DNA of 64,000 nucleotides, taken from NCBI RefSeq assembly GCF_030815145.1, contig NZ_JAUSWJ010000001.1:3240001-3304000 (forward strand), read 5' to 3'. A program made the position numbers and the translations under genes. Below the pieces are notes generated by a model, which was not told the DNA's origin, ran no database searches, and saw only the letters and a list, made by a program, of their open reading frames with translations. Positions 56,102 through 64,000 of this stretch are shown here, in pieces (position 1 is the first letter of the stretch; the number at the start of each line of letters is the position of its first letter). The stretch comes from Kaistia geumhonensis (lineage in GTDB: Bacteria > Pseudomonadota > Alphaproteobacteria > Rhizobiales > Kaistiaceae).

Positions 56102-57286
56102 CTATGCGGCCATGATGCGGCGGGCGAGATCGACGAGGGCGCGGTCGCGGCCGGGCGGCGCCACCAGCGAGACGCCGAGCGGACAGCCCTCATGCTCGGC
56201 GAGCGGCAGGTTGATCTGCGGCAGTCCGGCAAGGCCGGCCGAGCAGAGCATGGACAAGGCGCGGTTGCGGTAGGAATCGAGTTCTTCGCCGCCGAGCCCG
56301 CGCAGCGGCGCGATGCCGGGCGTCGTCGGGATGGCGAGCACGGTGTCGTCTCCGAGGAGGCCGAGCAGGCGCTCGCGCACCTGAGCCCGGCGCTGGCCGG
56401 CGGATGCGTATTCCTCGGCCGTCACATGGCTCGCCCATTCGAAGCGCTCGCGCACGCCGGGGCCAAAGACGGGCTCATTGGCGTGGATCCAGTCGCCATG
56501 CGCCTGCCAGGCCTCGTAGGCCTGCATGGTGCGGAAGATCATGCGCCAGGCGGCAAGGCCCTCCGGCGCGACGATCACGGCGCCGGCCGGCTCGAGCTGC
56601 GCGGCGATGCGCGGCGTCGCGGAGCGGATCGCGGCCTCCTCGAGATCGCCGAGCAGCAGCGCATGGATGTCGTCGCCGACGATGAAGCGCGTGAGCGGCG
56701 TCTCGCCTGCGTCCTCGCCGAGCAGGACGGGCGCGACGCGGCCGAAGGTGTCGATGTCGCGGGCGAACCAGCCGACCGTGTCGAAGGAGTGGGCGAGCGG
56801 GAAGGTGCCGGAAATGTCGATGCGCCCGAAGGTCGGGCGCAGGCCGAACAGGCCGTTATAGGAGGCCGGCGCACGCACCGAGCCGCCGGTATCCGAGCCG
56901 AGCGCGATGTCGACGAGGCCGGCCGAGACCGCGGCAGCGGAGCCCGACGACGAGCCGCCGGGGATGCGGCCCGGCGCGCGGACATTGATCGGCGTACCGT
57001 AGTGGAAATTCTCGCCGTTCATCGAATAGGCGAACTCGTCGGTGTGCGTCTTGCCGACGAAGGCCGCGCCGGCATCGAGCAGCTTCCGCACGGCCGGAGC
57101 CGTCGTGGTCTTGACCGCGCTCTGGGCCCGCACCAGCGGATGGCCGGCGCCCGTCGGATAGCCCGCGACGTCGTAGAGATCCTTGACCGCGAGCGTGAGG
57201 CCGCGCAGCGGACCTTCCGGCGAGGCGGGGACGGGAACGGACGGGTAGTCCACGAAGGCGTCGACCGGGTCGAAGGCGAGGAGCAT
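56102..57286 (-). CDS. Amidase (AS family, AMI1-like)
   Basis: A 394-residue amidase-signature protein. The catalytic Lys is in TLAVKDLYDVAGY, the first Ser in RIPGGSSSGSAAAVS and the nucleophile in LGSDTGGSVRAP. It is shorter than GatA (about 480) and close to the AMI1-like group that hydrolyses small aryl or alkyl amides. The upstream gene encodes an oxamate amidohydrolase-like protein, and an amidase next to such a gene is also seen in hpx clusters. Substrate undetermined. Confidence 0.92.
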   Translation of the reverse strand: MLLAFDPVDAFVDYPSVPVPASPEGPLRGLTLAVKDLYDVAGYPTGAGHPLVRAQSAVKTTTAPAVRKLLDAGAAFVGKTHTDEFAYSMNGENFHYGTPINVRAPGRIPGGSSSGSAAAVSAGLVDIALGSDTGGSVRAPASYNGLFGLRPTFGRIDISGTFPLAHSFDTVGWFARDIDTFGRVAPVLLGEDAGETPLTRFIVGDDIHALLLGDLEEAAIRSATPRIAAQLEPAGAVIVAPEGLAAWRMIFRTMQAYEAWQAHGDWIHANEPVFGPGVRERFEWASHVTAEEYASAGQRRAQVRERLLGLLGDDTVLAIPTTPGIAPLRGLGGEELDSYRNRALSMLCSAGLAGLPQINLPLAEHEGCPLGVSLVAPPGRDRALVDLARRIMAA

Positions 57287-57388
57287 GGAACCGCGCTTTG
57301 CAATCAGGAGAAGCGCCGGCGACGCCGACGATGGATCGTTTCATACGCCGATTTCCGGCCGCCTGCCAAATGCGGGCGGCCGGACGCC

Positions 57389-58978
57389 TCAGGCGGCGAT
57401 GGCGGCGCCGTCGGAGCGCGGGTCGGTCGCGCCGATCGAGCGGCCGTCGCGGCGGCGCACGATCGCGCCGGCATGGCCCATCGTGTCGGAATACGCCTCG
57501 TCGATGACCTCGAGTTCATGCCCCGCGCGTTCCAGCGCCAGCACCAGATCGGGATCGAAGCGGTTCTCGAGGCGGAGGTGGAGATGGTCCGAGCCCCAGG
57601 TCCGGCCGAGCAGCCAGCGCGGCGCCGCGATCGCCTCGGCGGGATCCATGCCGAACAGCGCGTGGCGGGTGAAGACGGCCGCCTGCGTCTGCGGCTGGCC
57701 TTCGCCGCCCATCGTGCCATAGGGCATCACGCGGCCGTCCTTGAAGCGGGCGAGGGCCGGGTTCAGCGTGTGGAAGGGCTTGCGGCCGGGCTCCAGCGGA
57801 TTGCGCGCGGCGGGATCGAGATGGAAGCTCGCGCCGCGGTTCTGCCAGGTGACGCCGGTCGCCGGCAGCACGCAGCCCGAGCCGAACTCGAAGAAGATCG
57901 ACTGGATATAGGAGACGGCGAGGCCGTCGCCGTCGACGGCGCCCATCCAGACCGTGTCGCCCTTCTCGGCGACCTGAGGCCAGGGCGCGGCGTGACGCAT
58001 GTCGATCGCCGCCGCTTCCCGGGCCAGCACGCGCTCCGAGAGGTGGATCGAGACGTCGCCGGCGAAGACCGGGTCGGTCACATGCTTGTCGCGCAGCAGG
58101 AAGGCGCGCTTGGTCGCCTCCACGAGGCCGTGCAGATGCTCGAAGCTCTCGCCGCGCTTGACGCCGAGCCGCTCGAAGATGCCGAGGATGAGCAGCGAGG
58201 CGAGGCCCTGCGTCGGCGGCGGCGCGTTGTAGACGGTGGCATCGGAGAGCGTCACGGAGAGCGGCGCGCGGAAGCGGGCCTCGTGGCGGACGAGGTCCTC
58301 GCGCGTGACCGGGCTGCCGATCCGCTCGAGATCGTCGGCGAGCGCCTTGCCGACATCGCCGCGGTAGAAATCCATGAAGCCGGCATGGGCCAACTGGTCG
58401 AGCGTGTCGGCGAGGCGTGGCTGGTGGATCGTGTCGCCGATCGCGGGCGGCTTTCCCTCCGGCAGGAACACGTCGGCGAAGCCCGGCGCAGCGGCGAGGG
58501 CGTCATGATGCAGCGCCGTCAGGCGGGCCTGCGAGCGGGTCACGGCGATGCCGTTCTTGGCATGGGCGACGGCGTCGGCGAGCAGGGTCTTAGGATGCTG
58601 CGCGCCGCCGAGGCTCTTCGAGAGTTCGTGCGCCAGATGCCAGCCGGAAACGGCGCCGGCGACCGTGATCGCCGCGTCGGCGCCGCGCACCGGCATGCGC
58701 TCGTGTCCCTTGTCGCGATAGGCGCGGATGCTCGCTCCGGCGCCGGCCGCGCCGCAGGCCTCGATATAGCGCGGCTCCTTGCCCGGCTCGCGGATCAGCC
58801 AGAAGCCGTCGCCGCCGATGGCGTTCATGTGCGGGTAGACGACGGCGATGGTGGCCGCCATGCCGATCATCGCCTCGATGGCGTTGCCGCCGGCGCGGAG
58901 GATCTCGGCCCCCGTCTCGGCCGCCGCCGCATGCGGGGCCACCACCATTCCCTTTTCGCCGACCACTGTCTCGACCAC
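57389..58978 (-). CDS. Gamma-glutamyltransferase-family Ntn hydrolase (oxamate amidohydrolase HpxW-like)
   Basis: A 529-residue Ntn-hydrolase. The catalytic Thr T342 is in EKGDTVWMGAVDGDGLAVS, at the self-cleavage site. There is no signal peptide, unlike secreted glutathione-hydrolysing members. The stretch VVYPHMNAIGGDGFWLI resembles HpxW, the oxamate amidohydrolase, from memory. The start is GTG at 58978, with GGAGG six bases upstream. An amidase gene follows after about 100 bases. Confidence 0.88.
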   Translation of the reverse strand: MVETVVGEKGMVVAPHAAAAETGAEILRAGGNAIEAMIGMAATIAVVYPHMNAIGGDGFWLIREPGKEPRYIEACGAAGAGASIRAYRDKGHERMPVRGADAAITVAGAVSGWHLAHELSKSLGGAQHPKTLLADAVAHAKNGIAVTRSQARLTALHHDALAAAPGFADVFLPEGKPPAIGDTIHQPRLADTLDQLAHAGFMDFYRGDVGKALADDLERIGSPVTREDLVRHEARFRAPLSVTLSDATVYNAPPPTQGLASLLILGIFERLGVKRGESFEHLHGLVEATKRAFLLRDKHVTDPVFAGDVSIHLSERVLAREAAAIDMRHAAPWPQVAEKGDTVWMGAVDGDGLAVSYIQSIFFEFGSGCVLPATGVTWQNRGASFHLDPAARNPLEPGRKPFHTLNPALARFKDGRVMPYGTMGGEGQPQTQAAVFTRHALFGMDPAEAIAAPRWLLGRTWGSDHLHLRLENRFDPDLVLALERAGHELEVIDEAYSDTMGHAGAIVRRRDGRSIGATDPRSDGAAIAA

Positions 58979-59214
58979 GACGCGCCTCCGAACTCTGCCG
59001 AAAGCCTGCTTACGGGAAACGGCGCGGCGCCAAAAGCCGAATCGAGCCGCTGCCCGACGATCGGGCAGACGCTGCCCGCGCGAAGGGCAGTGTGCGCTTT
59101 GTGGAAACAGTGGGTGAAAGGTGGCGTCGAAGGTGCGAAAAGCGCGGAATTCCGTGGCTTTTCCGGGGCTGCGCCAGGCTGGCGAGATTTTCTTTGCGCG
59201 AGGTCAAAAAGCGC

Positions 59215-59243
59215 TTGAATGCGACGGGCGATCGTCATACCTA
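59215..59243 (+). promoter_or_regulatory. Possible promoter of the speF leader
   Basis: TTGAAT (59215-59220) lies 17 bases before TACCTA (59238-59243), a weak fit to sigma-70 boxes. A start near 59250 would put the folded leader at the transcript's 5' end. This is a guess from spacing. Confidence 0.3.
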
Positions 59244-59249
59244 GCGCTT

Positions 59250-59460
59250 GCCCAATTATCGCACGTGCCTGTGGTTGCGTGCCGACCGGTGGGGCTCCGG
59301 ACAAGAGGCCGGGGCGACGCCCATGTGGATCCCGAAAGGGCCACGAAGGAGTCCGGGAGTGATCCCGGAAAGGTCGGCAGCCGGAAAGCGAAACCGGTGA
59401 ACTCCGTCTCCGCGGAGGACGCGACTTGAAGCAACGACGTAGCGGGCTTTTTTGGTCTCT
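59250..59460 (+). ncRNA. Structured leader, speF motif candidate
   Basis: Between the HpxW-like gene and the ornithine decarboxylase lies a folded stretch. GCCGACC (59281-59287) pairs with GGTCGGC (59372-59378) and encloses a domain. Inside it, CTCCGGAC (59295-59302) and GTCCGGGAG (59351-59359) can pair, while CCGGGA/TCCCGG (59353-59358 and 59363-59368) make a competing perfect hairpin with loop GTGA. CCGG arms follow at 59381 and 59394. A run of six T lies at 59448-59453. Rhizobial speF genes are known to carry a conserved leader called the speF motif, and the place fits. Two mutually exclusive stems suggest a switch. Confidence 0.75.
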
Positions 59461-59737
59461 AACGGCTCTCCATCGGCCGTGGTCACTGAAGAGGCACTAC
59501 TTCCTTGCCGGGCGTGCGGATCGGGTCATCCCGCTCCAAGCGACGGCGGCGCTCAAGGATCCTCCTGACGATCCCTGACGACCGTCACCCGCGAAAACCT
59601 GCCGGCTCCGCCGGCAAGACGGCGCTTCGTCACCGTTCCGGCCCGCGTCCATAGCGGCCGGCGCGAGGGCTCGGCTCCGCTTCGCCGTATCGCAACGCTG
59701 ATCGGGCCTTTTCGCCGGCCCACCGGGAGTTCCTAAG
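59461..59737 (+). other. Distal 5' UTR of the speF transcript
   Basis: The 277 bases before the decarboxylase start hold no open gene that I can support. One perfect hairpin is visible: GCCGGC (59601-59606) and GCCGGC (59610-59615) around TCC. It has no U-tract. The ribosome site GGGAG lies just before the ATG at 59738. Confidence 0.4.
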
Positions 59738-60871
59738 ATGACCGCTCGCATCATCGACTTCCTCGCGACCCGACGTCCCGAGGGCCCCTGCCTCGTGGTC
59801 GACCTCGATGTGGTGCGGGAGAATTACCTCGCCTTCGCGCATGCGATGCCCGACACGCGGATCTTCTATGCCGTGAAGGCCAATCCTGCGCCGGAGATCC
59901 TGCGCCTGCTCGCCTCGCTCGGTTCGAATTTCGACTGCGCCTCGGTCGCCGAGATCGACATGGCGCTCGCCGCCGGCGCGACCCCCGACCGGATCTCCTT
60001 CGGCAACACGATCAAGAAGGAGCGCGACATCGCCGCTGCCTTCGAGCGCGGCATCTCGCTCTATTCGGTCGATTGCGAAGTCGAGGTCGAGAAGGTGGCG
60101 CGCGCCGCTCCCGGCATGCGCGTCTTCTGCCGCATCCTCTGCGACGGCGCCGGCGCGGAATGGCCGCTGTCGCGCAAGTTCGGCTGCGAGCCCGAGATGG
60201 CGGTCGGCGTGCTCGAGCATGCGCACCGGCTGGGCCTCCATGCCTATGGCATCTCGTTCCATGTCGGCTCGCAGCAGGGCAACACCGAGGCCTGGGACGG
60301 CGCGCTCGCCTCGGCCGCCGGCATCTTCGGAACGCTTGCCGAGCGCGGCATCCAGCTGTCGATGGTCAATCTCGGCGGCGGTTTCCCGACCCGCTACCTG
60401 AAGCCCGTTCCGGGCGTCGAGAACTACGGCTCGTCGATCGACCAGGCGCTGAAGCGGCATTTCGGCAACCGCATCCCGGAGACGATCATCGAGCCGGGCC
60501 GCGGCATGGTCGGCAATGCGGGCATCATCAAGTCCGAGGTCGTGCTCATCTCCAGGAAGAGCGACCGCGAGGACGATCCGCGCTGGGTCTATCTCGACAT
60601 CGGCAAGTTCGGCGGCCTCGCCGAGACGATGGACGAGTCGATCCGCTACCCGATCCGCACCGCCCATGACGGCGATGCGGTCGAGCCCTGCATCCTCGCC
60701 GGCCCGACCTGCGATTCGGCCGACGTGCTCTACGAGAAGACCCCGTACAACCTGCCGGTCTCGCTTTCGATCGGCGACGAGGTCCTGATCGAGGGCACCG
60801 GCGCCTACACGACGACTTATTCGGCCGTCGCGTTCAACGGCTTCGAGCCGCTCGCCGCCTACGTGATCTGA
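59738..60871 (+). CDS. speF: Ornithine/lysine decarboxylase, fold-type III PLP family
   Basis: A 377-residue decarboxylase of the eukaryote-like ODC group. The PLP lysine lies in IFYAVKANPAPEIL, the phosphate-binding region in NLGGGFPTRY and EPGRGMVGNAG, and the C-terminal Cys-Asp active-site motif in GPTCDSADVLYEKT. It would make putrescine (or cadaverine). The gene carries the long leader and is followed by GNAT (13 bases) and homospermidine synthase. Confidence 0.95.
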   Translation: MTARIIDFLATRRPEGPCLVVDLDVVRENYLAFAHAMPDTRIFYAVKANPAPEILRLLASLGSNFDCASVAEIDMALAAGATPDRISFGNTIKKERDIAAAFERGISLYSVDCEVEVEKVARAAPGMRVFCRILCDGAGAEWPLSRKFGCEPEMAVGVLEHAHRLGLHAYGISFHVGSQQGNTEAWDGALASAAGIFGTLAERGIQLSMVNLGGGFPTRYLKPVPGVENYGSSIDQALKRHFGNRIPETIIEPGRGMVGNAGIIKSEVVLISRKSDREDDPRWVYLDIGKFGGLAETMDESIRYPIRTAHDGDAVEPCILAGPTCDSADVLYEKTPYNLPVSLSIGDEVLIEGTGAYTTTYSAVAFNGFEPLAAYVI

Positions 60872-60884
60872 AAGGCGTCGCATC

Positions 60885-61469
60885 ATGATCCTGATCGGTG
60901 CGGAGGCGCCGGCGGAAGCCGGCGCCCGTGAATTCCTGCTCGACCGCACGATGGGCCCGGACCGCTTCCTCAAGAGCTCCGAGCGCATCCGCGAGGGTCG
61001 CCTCCCGGCCGACGGGCTCGCGCTCGTCGCCCGCGACGGCGATGCGCTGGTCGGTTCGGTCCGCCTCTGGAACGTCTCGGCCGGCGGCCGCGACGCACTG
61101 CTGCTCGGCCCGCTGGCCGTCGCCCCGGAATGCCAGGGCGAGGGCGTCGGCTCGCGGCTGATGCGCACGGCGCTGTCGCGCGCCGGCGTGCTCGGCCACA
61201 AGGCGGTGATCCTCGTCGGCGACGCGGCCTACTACACCCGCTTCGGCTTCAGCCTCGCGCCGACGCGCCGGCTGCTGATGCCGGGCCCGGTCGACCGCAA
61301 CCGCTTCCTCGCGCTGGAACTGGCCGAGGGCGCGCTGGCCGGTGCCGCCGGCATGCTGGAGCCGACGGGCGCCTTCGCCACGCCGTCGATCGTGGGGCCG
61401 GATTTTGGTGCGCCCGCCTTCGGCGCTCCCGATTTCGGCACGCCCGAGCCGGTGCGGCTCGCCGCCTGA
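60885..61469 (+). CDS. GNAT family N-acetyltransferase in the polyamine operon
   Basis: A 194-residue YhbS-like GNAT enzyme. The acetyl-CoA loop is LGPLAVAPECQGEGVGSRLM, with the core strand HKAVILVGDAAYYTRFGF. The tail is low complexity with PDFGAP and PDFGTP repeats. Between speF and hss it may acetylate a polyamine or a related amine; that is inference from position. Start ATG at 60885. Confidence 0.87.
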   Translation: MILIGAEAPAEAGAREFLLDRTMGPDRFLKSSERIREGRLPADGLALVARDGDALVGSVRLWNVSAGGRDALLLGPLAVAPECQGEGVGSRLMRTALSRAGVLGHKAVILVGDAAYYTRFGFSLAPTRRLLMPGPVDRNRFLALELAEGALAGAAGMLEPTGAFATPSIVGPDFGAPAFGAPDFGTPEPVRLAA

Positions 61470-61491
61470 AGCCCTTGCATCTCCTGCTGAA

Positions 61492-61513
61492 CCGCCCGCC
61501 GAAAGGCGGGCGG
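61492..61513 (+). terminator. Hairpin between GNAT and hss
   Basis: CCGCCCGCC (61492-61500) and GGCGGGCGG (61505-61513) form a perfect 9-base stem with a stable GAAA tetraloop, followed loosely by TTTTCTTT at 61526. Likely ends or attenuates the speF transcript, leaving hss with its own promoter. Confidence 0.65.
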
Positions 61514-61600
61514 CGAGGCATGCATTTTCTTTCGTCATAGAAGGACGATAACCTGCCCGCCTTCGACGGTGGGTCTAGTTCTGAAAAGGAGTACTGCCAA

Positions 61601-63034
61601 ATGGCGAGCTGGCCGGTCTATGGTCGCATCGATGGTCCCGTGGTGATCATCGGTTTCGGGTCCATCGGACGCGGCATCCTGCCCCTGATCCGACGGCACT
61701 TCGCGCTGGACCGGTCGCAGGTGATCGTCGTCGAGCCGGGCGACGAGAATGCCGGATTGCTCGCAACCTTCGGGGCGCGCCATGTGCGGATCGCGCTGAC
61801 GCGCGAGAATTATCGCGACGTCCTCGTGCCGCTCCTGACAGGGGGCGAGGGCCAGGCCTTCTGCGTCAACCTCTCGGTCGATACCTCCTCGCTCGACATC
61901 ATGAAGCTGACGCGCGAACTGGGCGCGCTCTATATCGACACCGTCATCGAGCCGTGGCCGGGCTTCTATTACGATCACAAGGCCGATCCCGCCTCGCGCT
62001 CCAACTATGCGCTGCGGGAGGAACTGCTCGCCGAGAAGCGTGCCCATCCGGGCGGGCCGACCGCCGTCTCCTGCTGCGGCGCCAATCCCGGCATGGTCTC
62101 CTGGTTCGTGAAGCATGCCCTGCTCGACGTCGCGCGCGACCTGGGCATGGAGTTCGACGAGCCGAAGAGCCGCCGCGAATGGGCCGAGCTGATGCGGGCG
62201 ACCGGCGTCAAGGGAATCCACATCGCCGAGCGCGACACGCAGCGCTCGCGCAACCCGAAGCCGCTCGACACCTTCGTCAACACCTGGTCCGTGGACGGCT
62301 TCGTTTCGGAAGGGCTGCAGCCGGCGGAGCTCGGCTGGGGCACGCACGAAAAGTGGATCCCCGACCATGCCCGCGCCCATGATACCGGCAGCGGCGCGGC
62401 GATCTTCCTGCTCGGCCCCGGCGCCGATACGCGCGTCCGCTCCTGGTGCCCGACACCGGGTCCGCAGCTCGGCTATCTCGTGACGCATAACGAGGCCATC
62501 TCGATCGCCGATCATTTCACTGTCCGCGAGGAGGGCAAGGTCGTCTACCGGCCGACCTGCCACTACGCCTATCATCCGTCCAACGACGCCGTCCTGTCGC
62601 TGCACGAGATGTTCGGCCGCGCCGGCAAGGCGCAGAGCCGCCGCCACATCCTCTCCGAGGAAGAGATCATCGCCGGCCGCGACGAACTCGGCGTGCTGCT
62701 CTACGGCCATGCGCTCAACGCCTACTGGTACGGCTCGCGTCTCACCATCGACGAAGCGCGGCAGAACGCGCCCTACCAGAACGCGACGGGCATGCAGGTG
62801 ACCTCCGCCGTCATCGCCGGCATGGTCTGGGCGCTCGAGCATCCCGCCGCCGGCATCGTCGAGGCCGACGAGATGGACTATCACTTCTGCCTGCGCATCC
62901 AGCGGCCCTATCTCGGCACCGTCGAGGGCGTCTACACCGACTGGACGCCGCTCACCGACCGCCCCGGCTTCTTCCCCGAGGATATCGACCCGAGCGACCC
63001 CTGGCAGTTCCGCAACGTGCTGGTGCATTCGTAG
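61601..63034 (+). CDS. hss: Homospermidine synthase
   Basis: A 477-residue enzyme that joins two putrescines into homospermidine, NAD-dependent, typical of alphaproteobacteria. Rossmann motif VVIIGFGSIGRGILPLI is near the start, then VEPGDENAGLL. The central YIDTVIEPWPGFYYD and SCCGANPGMVSWFVKHALL are highly conserved. The ATG at 61601 has AAAAGGAG upstream. It takes putrescine from the decarboxylase upstream. Confidence 0.96.
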   Translation: MASWPVYGRIDGPVVIIGFGSIGRGILPLIRRHFALDRSQVIVVEPGDENAGLLATFGARHVRIALTRENYRDVLVPLLTGGEGQAFCVNLSVDTSSLDIMKLTRELGALYIDTVIEPWPGFYYDHKADPASRSNYALREELLAEKRAHPGGPTAVSCCGANPGMVSWFVKHALLDVARDLGMEFDEPKSRREWAELMRATGVKGIHIAERDTQRSRNPKPLDTFVNTWSVDGFVSEGLQPAELGWGTHEKWIPDHARAHDTGSGAAIFLLGPGADTRVRSWCPTPGPQLGYLVTHNEAISIADHFTVREEGKVVYRPTCHYAYHPSNDAVLSLHEMFGRAGKAQSRRHILSEEEIIAGRDELGVLLYGHALNAYWYGSRLTIDEARQNAPYQNATGMQVTSAVIAGMVWALEHPAAGIVEADEMDYHFCLRIQRPYLGTVEGVYTDWTPLTDRPGFFPEDIDPSDPWQFRNVLVHS

Positions 63035-63129
63035 GGGAAGGTCGCCTCTCCCTCTCTCCAACGCTGGCGCGGGAGAGAGGGCCGGCCTCGTCGCTTCATC
63101 GACACCGGTGCTCTATCGCGCCAGTAGGC

Positions 63130-63172
63130 TCTCCCTCTCCCCCCGCGAGCGGGGCTGGGGAGGGGGCCTCTT
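63130..63172. terminator. Imperfect GC-rich hairpin between converging genes
   Basis: A pyrimidine-rich tract (CTCTCCCCCC region) faces a purine-rich tract (GGGGCTGGGGAGGGGG) around GAGC in the 156-base gap between hss and the converging DUF2937 gene. The stem is imperfect and lacks a U-tract; a bidirectional end or a common intergenic repeat is possible. Confidence 0.35.
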
Positions 63173-63190
63173 GACGGATCGCGCGCTCTG

Positions 63191-63721
63191 TCACGCCCGG
63201 TCGCGGGCCAGTGCCGCGCGCTCGCGCAGGCGCCTCCGCCGGCGGAGCGGAGCGGTCGCGGCGCTGCCGAGGCCGGCGAGAAGATAGACGGCGAGGAAGC
63301 CGATCCCCGCCGCGACGGCGCCGGCGAGCGTCGTCGGGACGGCCGGCTCGTAGACGCTCCATGTCGCGCCGACCAGCTCGGGATCCGGCGCCGAGAACAC
63401 CGCCTCGATGCGGCCGAGCGGACCGCTCGCCTCGAGGGCCTGCTGCTGGGCGCTGAGCCGCTCGTAACGGGCGACCGTCCCGGCGATGCTGTCGCCGCGC
63501 AGCTGCACGATGCGCTGGCCGTCGCCCTGCATGGTCGCGATCGCCCGCCGGCGGTCGAGGCCGGCCGTTGCCGCGTCGCGGTCGAAGTCCATCACCACAC
63601 GGCGAAGCTCGTCGACGGCGCCGCCGAGGCGCTGGCGATATTGCTGCGCGAATTCCGGCGCCTGCGAGGTCGCGACGCCCGCGCCGAGTGCCGTTGCGAG
63701 AAGAAGGGTCCGCCTGATCAT
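63191..63721 (-). CDS. DUF2937 family membrane protein
   Basis: A 176-residue protein. It starts with a signal-like helix (RRTLLLATALGAGVATS), then a helical, Gln-rich middle with EFAQQYRQRLGGAVDELRRVV, and a C-terminal membrane helix (LAGAVAAGIGFLAVYLLAGLG) with an Arg-rich end. DUF2937 proteins are uncharacterised. It is followed on the same strand (upstream in the window's coordinates) by the SPOR-domain gene. Confidence 0.85.
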   Translation of the reverse strand: MIRRTLLLATALGAGVATSQAPEFAQQYRQRLGGAVDELRRVVMDFDRDAATAGLDRRRAIATMQGDGQRIVQLRGDSIAGTVARYERLSAQQQALEASGPLGRIEAVFSAPDPELVGATWSVYEPAVPTTLAGAVAAGIGFLAVYLLAGLGSAATAPLRRRRRLRERAALARDRA

Positions 63722-63771
63722 GCCCGCTCTCCGATTGCCTTCACCAATGCGCGGCCCGCCCCGCCGCTCCC

Positions 63772-64000
63772 TCAGTTGCGCAGCACGACGCAGGCGCCGC
63801 CGGCTCGCTTGAGTTCCGCACAGAGCGTCCGCGCCTCGCGCATCGACGCGGCGGGCAGGCGGACGCGGTAGAAGGCCCGCCGACCGCGCCCGGCGCCGCG
63901 CGAGCCGAGGATGAGCGTCGGCCGTCCTTCGAGCACCGAGGGGAAGCGTGCCAGCTGCCGCTGATAGGAGGCGATGGCGCGGGCCTTGGAGAAATTGCCG
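63772..64000 (-). CDS. SPOR-domain protein, C-terminal end (partial)
   Basis: The last 75 residues of a gene that runs beyond the right edge. The reading frame ends at TGA 63774-63772. It contains a SPOR peptidoglycan-binding domain: KARAIASYQRQLARF, then RRAFYRVRLPAASMREARTL and the closing AELKRAGGACVVLRN. SPOR domains bind denuded septal glycan, so the protein is probably a cell-wall enzyme such as a carboxypeptidase or lytic transglycosylase. The catalytic part is not visible. Confidence 0.85.
   Translation of the reverse strand, partial: GNFSKARAIASYQRQLARFPSVLEGRPTLILGSRGAGRGRRAFYRVRLPAASMREARTLCAELKRAGGACVVLRN

Noticed and set aside
54484-56232. Extension of the NicO frame upstream of 54483
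   Set aside because: It would run through DUF1007 and LysR on the same strand; both are real genes, and the ATG at 54483 gives a normal NicO N terminus.
56192-59218. Long plus-strand frame across the amidase and Ntn hydrolase
   Set aside because: Shadow frame of two clear minus-strand genes; the translation has no domain structure.
63035-63190. CRISPR-like repetition in the GC-rich gap
   Set aside because: Only an inexact inverted pyrimidine/purine tract; no regularly spaced direct repeats.

Overview
The window reads as chromosome of a high-GC alphaproteobacterium, most likely a Hyphomicrobiales (Rhizobiales) member. The grounds are the 23S/5S rRNA sequence, the bioMNY biotin transporter, an OpgC-type acyltransferase, homospermidine synthase, and an ornithine decarboxylase gene preceded by a long structured leader of the kind called the speF motif in this group. 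Nearly all genes use the same GC-rich codon style. The one clear exception is a visibly AT-richer gene of unknown function beside the rRNA operon. I saw no transposase, integrase, prophage or CRISPR array, and no tRNA gene.

Layout. 1-810: 3' part of 23S rRNA, 5S rRNA and terminator. 992-6176: the AT-rich orphan gene, then a hydroxyacid/sugar-acid oxidoreductase gene divergent from a LacI regulator, a D-2-hydroxyacid dehydrogenase and a chromate transporter. 6250-9446: marR-emrA-emrB drug export operon. 9642-12260: OpgC, two facing DUF465 microproteins and a degenerate GGDEF protein. 12424-17516: purEK and a class II-like isoleucyl-tRNA synthetase. 17519-21121: bioMNY, KDPG aldolase and a DUF533 protein. 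21169-25020: LysR divergent from pirin and an NAD(P)-binding protein; class I aminotransferase. 25163-29459: one-directional sugar-acid cluster (IlvD/Edd dehydratase, small ORFs, two GNAT proteins, a ketodeoxyfuconate-dehydrogenase-like SDR). 29511-37610: hydrolase, RND pump operon with divergent TetR and a clear operator, MFS exporter, MarR. 37693-41782: outer-membrane barrel, KpsF-type isomerase, NfeD/SPFH pair. 41995-45077: divergent xylA and xylB around a strong palindrome. 45123-53370: ferrochelatase, periplasmic nucleotidase-like protein, TRAP transporter, aldo/keto reductase, class I amidotransferase-like hydrolase. 53374-58978: five same-strand genes (HpxW-like Ntn hydrolase, amidase, LysR, DUF1007, NicO). 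59250-63034: polyamine locus (structured leader, ornithine decarboxylase, GNAT, homospermidine synthase). 63191-64000: DUF2937 protein and the C-terminal end of a SPOR-domain protein.

How it works together. Pentose use is the recurring theme: XylA and XylB supply the isomerase route, while the dehydratase, SDR and perhaps KDPG aldolase suggest oxidative sugar-acid routes. Export pumps, each with its own local regulator, form a second theme. The polyamine locus would take ornithine to putrescine and then homospermidine under control of an RNA leader. Nothing here is a clear new defence or mobile system. The most rewarding spots are the structured leader, the orphan xyl operator, the fused HCGC-GNAT protein, the nucleotidase with a changed metal site and the AT-rich orphan gene.
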